Source of the DNA: Neoarius graeffei | Lineage: Eukaryota; Chordata; Actinopteri; Siluriformes; Ariidae | Assembly (NCBI RefSeq): GCF_027579695.1 | Contig: NC_083578.1 | Span: 6,242,460 to 6,306,459 of the forward strand | DNA length: 64,000 nt | Direction of reading: 5' to 3' | Shown here: positions 9,905 through 20,940 of the stretch, one piece after another | Layout: each line of letters starts with the position of its first letter | How positions within the stretch are numbered: position 1 is the first letter of the stretch | Program-made: the position numbers and the translations under genes | Notes under the pieces: model-generated | Database searches by the model: none | The model's input: the letters and a program-made list of their open reading frames with translations, nothing else | What the model was told of the DNA's origin: nothing

Positions 9905-11511
9905 CAACCCCGATTCCAAAAAAGTTGGGACAAAGTACAAATTGTAAATAAAAACGGAATGCAATGATGTGGAAGTTTCAAAATTCCATATTTTATTCAG
10001 AATAGAACATAGATGACATATCAAATGTTTAAACTGAGAAAATGTATCATTTAAAGAGAAAAATGAGGTGATTTTAAATTTCATGACAACAACACATCTC
10101 AAAAAAGTTGGGACAAGGCCATGTTTCCCACTGTGAGACATCCCCTTTTCTCGTTACAACAGTCTGTAAACGTCTGGGGACTGAGGAGACAAGTTGCTCA
10201 AGTTTAGGGATAGGAATGTTAACCCATTCTTGTCTAATGTAGGATTCTAGTTGCTCAACTGTCTTAGGTCTTTTTTGTCGTATCTTCCGTTTTATGATGC
10301 GCCAAATGTTTTCTATGGGTGAAAGATCTGGACTGCAGGCTGGCCAGTTCAGTACCCGGACCCTTCTTCTACGCAGCCATGATGCTGTAATTGATGCAAT
10401 ATGTGGTTTGACTTTGTCATGTTGGAAAATGCAAGGTCTTCCCTGAAAGAGACGTCGTCTGGATGGGAGCATATGTTGCTCTAGAACCTGGATATACCTT
10501 TCAGCATTGATGGTGTCTTTCCAGATGTGTAAGCTGCCCATGCCACACGCACTAATGCAACCCCATACCATCAGAGATGCAGGCTTCTAAACTGAGCGCT
10601 GATAACAACTCGGGTCGTCCTTCTCCTCTTTAGTCCGAATGACACGGCGTCCCTGATTTCCATAAAGAACTTCAAATTTTGATTCATCTGACCACAGAAT
10701 AGTTTTCCACTTTGCCACAGTCCATTTTAAATGAGCCTTGGCCCAGAGAAGACGTCTGCGCTTCTGGATCGTGTTTAGATACGGCTTCTTCTTTGAACTA
10801 TAGAGTTTTAGCTGGCAACGGCGGATGGCACGGTGAATTGTGTTCACAGATAATGTTCTCTGGAAATATTCCTGAGCCCATTTTGTGATTTCCAATACAG
10901 AAGCATGCCTGTATGTGATGCAGTGCCGTCTAATGGCCCGAAGATCACGGGCACCCAGTATGGTTTTCCGGCCTTGACCCTTACGCACAGAGATTCTTCC
11001 AGATTCTCTGAATCTTTTGAGGATATTATGCACTGTAGATGATGATATGTTCAAACTCTTTGCAATTTTACACTGTTGAACTCCTTTCTGATATTGCTCC
11101 ACTATTTGTCAGCGCAGAATTAGGGGGATTGGTGATCCTCTTCCCATCTTTACTTCTGAGAGCCGCTGCCACTCCAAGATGCTCTTTTTATACCCAGTCA
11201 TGTTAATGACCTATTGCCAATTGACCTAATGAGTTGCAATTTGGTCCTCCAGCTGTTCCTTTTTTGTACCTTTAACTTTTCCAGCCTCTTATTGCCCCTG
11301 TCCCAACTTTTTTGAGATGTGTTGCTGTCATGAAATTTCAAATGAGCCAATATTTGGCATGAAATTTCAAAATGTCTCACTTTCGACATTTGATATGTTG
11401 TCTATGTTCTATTGTGAATACAATATCAGTTTTTGAGATTTGTAAATTATTGCATTCTGTTTTTTTATTTACAATTTGTACTTTGTCCCAACTTTTTTGG
11501 AATCGGGGTTG
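9905..11511 (-). mobile_element. Tc1 transposon B, between DAB and DAA
   Basis: A 1607-bp element with inverted ends starting CAACCCCGATTCCAAAAAAG and ending with the reverse complement. It is flanked by TA at 9903-9904 and 11512-11513. It is a different Tc1 family from element A. The transposase is on the - strand. The insertion sits less than 400 bp upstream of the DAA start codon, and its right end lies about 280 bp from the DAA Y-box. Confidence 0.95.
10074..11147 (-). pseudogene. Tc1 transposase B, two in-frame stops
   Basis: Transposase of Tc1 transposon B, starting at ATG 11147 (MGRGSP...). It carries an in-frame TGA at 11111-11109 and a TAG at 10586-10584; otherwise one frame runs to 10074. 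The helix-turn-helix part is clear (QQCKIAKSLNISSSTVHNIL). The catalytic triad is present: D in WSDESKFEVL, D in FQHDKVKPH and E in SPIENIWRIIK. The context of the second stop (SV*KPASLMVWG) suggests a CAG to TAG change. It is inactive as read, but both ends of the element are intact, so it could be mobilised in trans by a related transposase. Confidence 0.88.
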
Positions 11512-11513
11512 TA

Positions 11514-11755
11514 TTATTATTATTATTGTTGTTGTTCTTGTTTTTTGTTGTTTGCTTATTGGTTTCAACTTTGAAACCTAAAGACTATTCAGGATTTTAA
11601 TATTGCTCTGATTTCTCGCTTTCTCTCCTGCTTGCTTTTCATTTCTTCCTTTTTGTGCTCCCAGTGTTTTAATTCTTTGTGTTTGTAATGATCAGCGCAC
11701 CTCAGTATGGAAAGAGTAAAGGATCAGGAATTGTGAAACTCACTTGAGTGTCTGC
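11514..11755. other. Spacer upstream of the DAA promoter
   Basis: Contains (ATT)n and TTG-rich simple sequence at 11512-11545, then unremarkable sequence leading into the DAA promoter. No gene is seen. Confidence 0.5.
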
Positions 11756-11796
11756 CTGAACCCAGCTGACTGTGAGGAGAGAACTGATCTGATTGG
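11756..11796 (+). promoter_or_regulatory. Candidate X-Y module of DAA
   Basis: CTGATTGG at 11789-11796 matches the class II Y-box core bound by NF-Y. About 20 bp upstream lies CCTGAACCCAGCTGACTGTG, a plausible but imperfect X-box at roughly the usual spacing. The start codon is 115 bp downstream of the Y-box. The position and the Y core are seen directly; RFX/CIITA control is inferred from the gene family. Confidence 0.55.
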
Positions 11797-11910
11797 ATGA
11801 TTTATTTATCACTGACTCTGCACTCGGCTGTATTTCTGTCTCTATTCAGTGTGTGGAAGTCAGTGACAAGTGAATTCATCTGAGCTGCTGGTTTACTGAC
11901 AAACTTCAGG

Positions 11911-12188
11911 ATGAAATTATTTCTCATCTTTTTCACACTAATGTGTGTGAGGGACACTGAATCACAGTGTAAGTGAGATATTTATTTATGTGTAAATTTG
12001 CTGTAATATTTTTCCCCAGTGGTAATTAGAAGAGTGTATATAAAGTGTTAATGGTGGTGTTTTGGTTATTAAGCTGTAGAACTTGATTTAAATGAGACAG
12101 ATCGTTTCAGATCATCACAAAAATGATGTGATTTTGTCAGTGATAATGATGTTTTTATCTCACTGTAGTAACAGGCTGCTGCAGTTTG

Positions 12189-12229
<41 letters not shown>

Positions 12230-13303
12230 TTCTCTAGTTAAACATCATGAAACGGAAATACTTGACTGCTCAGAGAAGGATAATGAGTTTACACATGGGA
12301 CTGATGGAGATGAGCTGTTTTATGCAGATTTTGATAAGAAAAAAGTAGTGATGATGCTGCCTCCATTTGCTGAGCCATATGATTTCCCTAAACAGTACGA
12401 GTATGCCATGGCTAATGTGCCCATCTGCCAACAAAACTTAAAGCTGCTCACAGAAGTCTTTAAAGACCAGCCGGAGCCACAGGGTGAGAAACTCAGTGTT
12501 TATGCATAAATTTACCTTGATGATATTGAGTCTAAAATGATTTTCCAGCATGAAGATGTGAGATTTGTTGTAGATTTGACTGTAAATCACTGACCATTAC
12601 ATCACATCACATCACATTATCTCTAGCCGCTTTATCCTTCTACAGGGTCGCAGGCAAGCTGGAGCCTATCCCAGCTGACTACGGGCGAAAGGCGGGGTAC
12701 ACCCTGGACAAGTCGCCAGGTCATCACAGGGCTGACACATAGACACAGACAACCATTCACACTCACATTCACACCTACGGTCAATTTAGAGTCACCAGTT
12801 AACCTAACCTGCATGTCTTTGGACTGTGGGGGAAACCGGAGCACCCGGAGGAAACCCACGCGGACACGGGGAGAACATGCAAACTCCACACAGAAAGGCC
12901 CTCGCCGGCCACGGGGCTCGAACCCAGGACCTTCTTGCTGTGAGGCGACAGTGCTAACCACTACGCCACCGTGCCGCCCACTGACCATTACACTGTCAGT
13001 AAACTACAGGAACAATCACAGTCTCCAGCCTGTAAAGCTCTCATTTACTGTACAATACTCTAATCTCACAGCCGACACTACAGCACTGCTGTCTCACACT
13101 ATTTTCATTTCATAAAGGCTTTTTATTCGACTAAAACATCCCAGAATGCACCACATCATCACAGCAGCTGTTTGCTTCGCCCCGAACACAAACTATTTAT
13201 CAGTTAAATTTATAGAAATGAAGAAAGTTCTCTCTGAACAGAGTAACTGTTGAAGTGTGGGGTTTGTAAATCTAAATAAATCTTTGCTTTTATTTCTATC
13301 CCC

Positions 13304-13357
<54 letters not shown>

Positions 13358-16300
13358 AATTATGGAGCTAAAGGTTGATTTTATAATTGACTTGTTAGAA
13401 AATGTGAAGATGATCTGAGGCAGTAGGATGGCACATTACTCAGTCGTGAACACAAGCAGAGGGTTTATTTGTAAATAGTCATGTTCCATGTTCTTTCTCT
13501 GGCATCTGTTTATCATCTATAAATGCTGAATGAAGTGTAATCCATTACATTTTATGTTTAATAAACCTGTAATAAAGCTGCTGTCCTCAGAATTCACATT
13601 TAAAATCACAGCTTAGATTCCAGATTCCTGTTGGTTATTATTATATGGACACGAGTGTTTTACTGGGAAATACACCACTCATATTTTTCATAGGAGCTAC
13701 ATCCGGGACCTGAGTAACACAGTCTCCAATATCTTCACTCATGAGGAAATTGATGAATTGTTTTGATAAATTTGGGGACTTTTTGTTTGTGAATGTGTCA
13801 ATATAATAAAAAATCACACATTGGCATGAAGATATGAAGTTTATCTTCTCATGTTGAAAAACTCGCATTTTTCATATGAAATACATCGTGGATCTGAGGA
13901 ACAGAATTCTTGATATTTCATTCCGATGATGTCACTCCCAGTGTTTTCCTGCTGATTAGATGTGTGTTGTCAGGGAGGCCAAGATGGCGTCTGTGTAGGA
14001 AGGCGTGTTCGTTTGAGCTCGTCAAGGGAAGTGGTAATAACAATGCAATTTATGATCATTTTGATGCATACCGTTTGAATTTCAATAACTACGAGCTACA
14101 CTCATACTGTGGACTTTATGGGAAAGAAATTAAGAGGGAAAGGTAAAAGAATTCCAAAGATGGCTACAGATTCAGCAACCTTCAGCGAGGCTAACCCAGC
14201 TAAGCTTGGAGGACAAGATATGATTTGGTTCGACTCGCATCCAACAATTACCGAAAAAGTTACATTAATTCCCTTGCCTGATACCCCCGAGAAACCTTCG
14301 TGCAAAAAGACAAAATGAGAAGAATCACACGGTAATGTTAATGAGGACATTTTAGCTGCGATTAGCAAGCTGTCCCTCAAGCATGATGCTACCTTCCAGA
14401 AGGTGCCAGCGAATGAAAGAACAACTCAGGCTACCTCAAGAGAACTAGAAAATTTGTCCACTACAGTGAAGCAACTCGTTTCCGAGGTAGGTGAAAACAA
14501 GAAGGAGCTTTCTCGTCTGCAGACTGAAGTGCAAACGCTACAAAAAGACAATGCCGCTTTGAAAAAAGCCTTGATTGAATCGCAGCGCTACAACTGGAGA
14601 TCCTTTTTGAAACTCCATGGTCTAAAAGAACTAGCAGGAGAAGATATAAGAAGAAGAGTCATCGAGGTGCTACAACAAGTGGCGACAGATCTTTCAGCTG
14701 ATCTCCTTGACGCTGGTGTGGATGTGGTACACCGCCTCGGGCCACCACCGACTGATGCAAAGTGCCGCTCGGTTATCATCCGCTTTTCATTCAGAAGAGT
14801 GAGAGACACAATCTGGCAAGCATCGAAAAAATGCAAGTTTCTCCTTCAGAATAAACTGTCTATCATGGAACCTGTACCACCGGAGGATAGAGCGGTGCGA
14901 GAGAAGTTGTGGCCTTTAGTCCAGAAGGCAAGAAAGCAGGGGAAGAAGGCTTCTTACAAAGACTCCCATGCTCTCATCGATGGAAAGAGATATGACTATG
15001 CAGAGGTCATTGTGAGTTGAATCAAGGCTCATAGCTATAGCTCTCCACAGAAATTTTTAACCTGCCGAGCCTACCTCCCTTTTGTTTGCCATTAGAGGTG
15101 CTTATAACCTTGATCGTAATTTAGACCTGGCATCTTAAGTTCTATGGTCCTCTAAATGATAGGCTATCCTTCCCAATCTAAGCCACATCAGAATTAATCT
15201 TTGCTGATAATAAGCTAGGCCATACCAAAGTTTCTTCTTTTCAGTAAACTCTCTTCATAAAACAAAAAGTCAAACAGTCAGTTTACATTCAGTGAGCTAA
15301 ATGTAGAAACTTTCTATAAGCTTAATGATTGTTGGTGTTTTTTGCATCTGACTACACTGTAAAAAAAGAATAGTTGAGAATACTTGAAATTTCAAGGCAA
15401 CAGTCTGCATTAAGAATTTTATGTTTTGCCAATGATGTGCCCATGATAATCCAAACTATGATAAAACTGTTATCTTTATTAAGAATTCTTAATTAAGTCA
15501 ATTTTCAATTCCTCATTCTGCCAACATAGATTTCTCTTTTTGCTGAACAGTGGCATTCACAGTAGTGCAAAAAGGCAATTGAGGTTATTAGACTTTTTGG
15601 GGGGGCTTTTTTCACCTTTATTTGGATAGGACAGTGTCGAGACAGGAAATGAGCAGGAGAGAGGGATCGGGAAATGACCTCAGGTCAGAATCGAACCCGG
15701 GTCCCCAGTTTTATGGTATGGCGCCTTATCCACCTGAGCCACAACGCCATACCCATGACGTGGGTTTTAAAAACTTTATTTCAATATTGAAGCTTTGTAA
15801 TTGTGTAGAACAATGAAAAAAGGCATGTATAGTTTAATGGTAAATTGTGGGGGTGTCGTGGCTCAGGTGGATAAGGCGCCATACCATAAATCCGGGGACA
15901 CGGGTTTGGTTCCGACCCGAGGTCATTTCCTGATCCCTCCCCGTCTCTCTCTCTCCTGCTCGTTTCCTGTCTCTACGCTGTCCTATCCAAATAGAGGTGA
16001 AAAAAGCCCCAAAAAAATCTAAAAAAAAAAATTGTGATAACCTCAATTGCCTTTTTGTACTACTGTGAATGCCACTGTTCAGCAAAAAGAGAAATCTATG
16101 TTGGCAGAATGAGGAATTGAAAATTGACTTAATTAAGAATTCTTAATAAAGATAACAGTTTTATCATAGTTTGGATTATCATGGGCACATCATTGGCAAA
16201 ACATAAAATTCTTAATGCAGACAGTTGCCTTGAAATTTCAAGTAATCTCAACTATTTTTTTTTACAGTGTATGTTAAAGTTGTTTTCCACCTCCCTTTTG

Positions 16301-19300
16301 TAGGTGAGTTTTTGCAAGTTCTTGCAAATCAGTGTTTATTGTTGGGTTTTTGTATTCATGGTTGATTCTCTGTGTTGTGTGTCCTTAAATGTCAGAGGAA
16401 TATGAGAAAGTGTGAAAAGAAAGGCTTTATTTTTATTTTGCAAGAGAAGTGAGGCAGATTTTGTACTGCTACAAGAAACACATTCACTTGAAGAAGATGG
16501 TAAATTTTGGAAATTACAGTGGGGGAACAGCATATACTATTCTCATGGTAGCAACCACTCTGCAGGTGTTGCAATACTCGTTCACAGATTTAAAGGAGAG
16601 GTTTTGGAAATGATACATTCTTTAGAAAGTAGATGGGTCTTAATTGTTGCCAAACATGGTAACACTACTATTATTATAGGCAATATCTATGGGTATAATT
16701 CTAGTCAACTCAACAAAATCCTTTTTGCTGAGATCTCCAGTAAAACTAAATTACTCAGCAACAAATATAAAGGTTCAATAGTTATTTTGGGAGGGGATTT
16801 CAATGAATGTATGGATGCTACAGTTGATAGATTTCCACCAAAGTTGAATCAAAATTCAATTTCAAATAACTTAATCTTGACTTTAACTTCTGACCTGTCC
16901 TTAACTGATACTTGGCGTTTCTTTAACCCAGACTTAGTTGATTTCACCTGGTCTAACAGTACTTTGACATTGAAGTCAAGAATTTATCTTTTTTTAATCT
17001 CACAGTCTGCTTTGTCTTTAGTTATAAATGCCATGCACTCTGCTGCACCTTTAACAGACCACAAATTCATAACTCTCAAGATGGGTGACCAACATAATAA
17101 ACCAGCAATAAGGGGATACTGGAAATTTAATAATTCCTTATTAAATGATGAGGAATTCAATGACTGTATTAAAGAACTTGTAAAAGAATTATTCGCTGAT
17201 TGTAGTGATGGATACAAACAAAAATGGGAGTTTTTTAAGTATAAAGCTAGACTTATTGCTACTAAAAGATGTAAACTGATCAAGGCTAGAAGGAGTCAGT
17301 TAGAAACTGAGCTAGTGCAACATTTAAATGGGTTAACCAAAGAAAATAATACAGAAGAAGAAAAATTAGAAATTAAAAATATCAGTTTGCAACTGGATGA
17401 TCTTTATTTGAATCTAGCAAGAGGTGCCTTTGTGCGCTCTAGAGCCAAATGGCTGGAAGAGGGGGAGAAAAACTCCAGTTATTTTTTTGCCTTGGAGAAA
17501 AGGAATGGTCAAAGGAAAATGCTGAGTTCTCTTAATATTGATGGAAAAATCTGTAAGGATGCTACTCTAATTTCAAAACATATTTATAATTTCTATAAAG
17601 AACTATATACATCCAAATTTAATAGTTGTACAGCGGAAGTGTTCATTAAAAAAATAGAGAAATACATCCCAGCCGTAGATAATTCATATGTATTGCTTTA
17701 TGACTCTGGCATAACTAAAGCTGAGATGAAGAAAGGCAAAGCCCCAGGTATAGATGGGCTATCTGTAGAATTCTATGTTCATTTCTGGGAACACATTGAG
17801 AATCCATTATTTTGTATGTTTCAAGAATGCATTGAGCAGAGACATATGACTTCAACTATGAAGCAAGGTGTAATTTCTCTAATCCCTAAACCAGGGAAAG
17901 ATGCACATTCTGTTGAGAATTGGCGCCCAATATCACTGTTAACAATTGACTATAAAATTTTAGCGTTAGTCTTTGCAAAGAGATTTAAGACTGGCCTTGA
18001 TGATATCATATCAGAGACACAATCAGGTTTTATTAAAAATCGCCATATTACGAATAACATAAGATTGGTACTTGATCTGTTAGATTATTCAGATGAGGTA
18101 CACTCTGAAGCTCTCATGCTACTGCTGGACTTTAATAAAGACTTTGACTCCATTGAGCATCAGTTTATATTTCAATCTCTCAAGCTATTTGGATTTGGTC
18201 AACCCTTTATTAATATAATTCAGATGCTTTATAATGACATAAACAGTTCAGTAATAGTTAACCATAACACTACCCAAAGATTTAATGTTGAGCGTGGAAT
18301 AAGGCAAGGGTGTCCTCTTTCTCCATTTTTATTTCTTCTAGTGACAGAGCTTCTTGCTTTAAATATACGTAGTTAATGACCCTGATTTAAAGGGTCTATC
18401 TATTTTTCAGAGGGTAATCAAAATATCGCAACTGGCAGATGACACGATTTTATTTTTGCAAGATAAAGAACAACTTCCCCATGCGCTGGCTCTTGTAGAG
18501 CAATTTTCTAATGCATCAGGTCTCAAGTTGAATATTTCAAAATGTGAGATATTACCCCTACATGACTGCAACAACACCATAATGAATAACATCCCAGTAA
18601 AGCAAACAGTTAAATATTTAGGAATACAAATAACTAAGGACCCTAAGAATAGAGAGGAGTTGAATTTTGCAGGAAAAATAATTAAAGCCAAGAACATCTT
18701 TAACTCCTGGTTACAACGAGATCTAAGTGTATATGGAAGAACTTTACTGTCTAAAGCAGATGGTTCTCATTTTGTTTATCCCTCTCTTTCCCTATTTTTG
18801 AAAGATAAAACAATAAAACAGATCAACAAAATATTTCTGGATTTCATATGGAGAAATAAACCTCATAAATTGAAGAAGGAAGTGCTGACTGAGGGCGGCA
18901 CGGTGGTGTAGTGGTTAGCGCTGTCGCCTCACAGCAAGAAGGTCCTGGGTTCGAGCCCCGGGGCCGGCGAGGGCCTTCCTGTGTGGAGTTTGCATGTTCT
19001 CCCCGTGTCCGCGTGGGTTTCCTCCGGGTGCTCCGGTTTCCCCCACAGTCCAAAGACATGCAGGTCAGGTTAACTGGTGACTCTAAATTGACCGTAGGTG
19101 TGAATGTGAGTGTGAATGGTTGTCTGTGTCTATGTGTCAGCCCTGTGATGACCTGGCGACTTGTCCAGGGTGTACCCCGCCTTTCGCCCGTAGTCAGCTG
19201 GGATAGGCTCCAGCTTGCCTGCGACCCTGTAGAAGGATGAAGCGGCTAGAGATAATGAGATGAGATGAGATACTCCTTCTTCAGAAATTGTATTGAACGG

Positions 19301-20905
19301 CATTAATATATTTGATAAAAAATGCGACAATAAACATGTGCGTCGGTCTCTTCAACTCAGGAGCAAAATTTCTCCTAGAGGGAAATTCTTTTGGAACTCT
19401 TTAGTTCATAATATCAACTGGAAGAAGGCTTGGCTGCTACCTCACAAATACTGTATCACTAATAAAATAAAAGAAATTCATTTTAAGATTCTTCACAAGA
19501 TTTACCCTACAAATGTAAATATTTCCAAATACACTGACATAAGTTTGAATTGTTCTTTTTGTGATAAAGAAGGTGAAACACTTGTACATTTATTTTTTGA
19601 CTGTAAGATGGTAAAACAATTTCGAACAGACCTTAGTTTCTATCTTTTTGTGCAGCAGGGTCATTATGTTTTCCCTCTTAAAGATATTTTCTTCTACTAT
19701 GAAAACCCAACTGAATTATTGTTTGAATTTTTAGTTAATTTTTATATTTTACAGGCTATGTTTTTCATTCATAAACAGAAATGGCAAAAGAATCAGTCTC
19801 TCTTTAATATTTTTATTCTAGAAATGACCTCTCTTCTCAACTCTCTTAAGTTTGTACGTAATAAGAAAAATACAAGACTTCTAAACGTTCTCTAATATAT
19901 ATTTGTGGCAGCGGGGGCATGGTCAAGCGCCGGTTTGTGACAGGAGGGCGGAGTCAGGGAAGGTAAGTGGCAGAATCGCTACACCTCACAGCAAGAAGGT
20001 CCTGGGTTCGAGCCCCATGGCCGGCGAGGGCCTTTCTGTGCAGAGTTCGCATGTTCTCCCCGTGTCCACGTGGGTTTCCTCCGGGTGCTCCGGTTTCCCC
20101 CACAGTCCAAAGACATGCAGGTTAGGTTAACTGGTGACTCTAAATTGAGCGTAGGTGTGAATGTGAGTGTGAATGGTTGTCTGTGTCTATGTATCAGCCC
20201 TGTGATGACCTGGTGACTTGTCCAGGGTGTACCCCGCCTTTCGCCCATAGTCAGCTGGGATAGGATCCAGCTCGCCTGCGACCCTGTAGAACAGGATAAA
20301 GCGACTAGAGATAATGAGATGAGATGTTCATATAATACAAATAATATTACACATTGGCTTGAAGATATGAAGTTTATTTTCTCATGTTGAAAAATATTTC
20401 ACTCGTTCACTTCGCTCCCTCATGATGTATCCATTCACCTCTCAAAGATAAACTTCATATCTTCGCACCACCGTGTAACATCCTCTATATATAGACAGCC
20501 AGAAGAAATAATGAATGCATCACAGTCTCAGTCATAGCAATAGTGCACATGTGTTTTATATTTTTCTCCAGATGCCCCACAAAGCTCCATCTATCCCAAA
20601 GAAAATATGCAGCTGGGTTCAGAGAACATGCTCATCTGCCATTCCGCACGATTTTTCCCTCCACCTGTTACTGTACGCTGGACCAAAAACAGTGTGGATG
20701 TGACAGAACAATCCACACTCAGCCGCTATTACCCGAATAAGGACAAAACCTACAACCAGTTCTCCCACCTGCCCTTCACTCCACAGGAAGGAGACGTTTA
20801 CACCTGCAAGGTGGAGCACGAGGCCCTGGAGACGCCCGACACCAAGACATGGGGTGAGACGGAGAGTTTAACTACTGATTCAGTCTTTCCTTAGAGTAGA
20901 AATAA

Positions 20906-20940
<35 letters not shown>

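Larger units (their letters stand above)
13970..19900 (+). mobile_element. Tx1/L1-type LINE in DAA intron 2
   Basis: A nearly full-length two-ORF LINE in the same orientation as the host gene. It opens with an AAGATGGCG phrase near 13981, often seen at L1 5' ends. ORF1 lies at 14109-15020 and ORF2 at 16358-19895. It carries two later insertions: a foldback element (15355-16269) between the ORFs and a SINE (18893-19270) inside ORF2. A handful of stops and shifts make it inactive. The ORF1 coiled coil and RNA-binding type, the APE endonuclease, the reverse transcriptase and a C-terminal CCHC place it in the L1/Tx1 group. No poly(A) tail or target duplication is obvious. Confidence 0.85.

Noticed and set aside
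15850-15960. tRNA-like module in the foldback element as a real tRNA
   Set aside because: Present as an inverted pair inside a mobile palindrome, with mismatched stems.
18900-18965. tRNA gene calls in the SINE heads
   Set aside because: A-box and B-box motifs are present, but the cloverleaf is degenerate, the sequence continues into a constant SINE body, and copies have target duplications. They are SINEs, not functional tRNAs.
18911-19240. Open frames of about 85-135 codons containing FEPRGRRGP, VGFLRVLRFPPQSKDM or SLDCGGNRSTRRKPTRTRGE
   Set aside because: These recur at every copy of the tRNA-headed SINE (7.5, 12.7, 19.0, 20.0, 27.0, 30.6, 41.8, 53.5, 55.1, 55.7 and 56.3 kb) on either strand. 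They are chance frames of the SINE, not genes.
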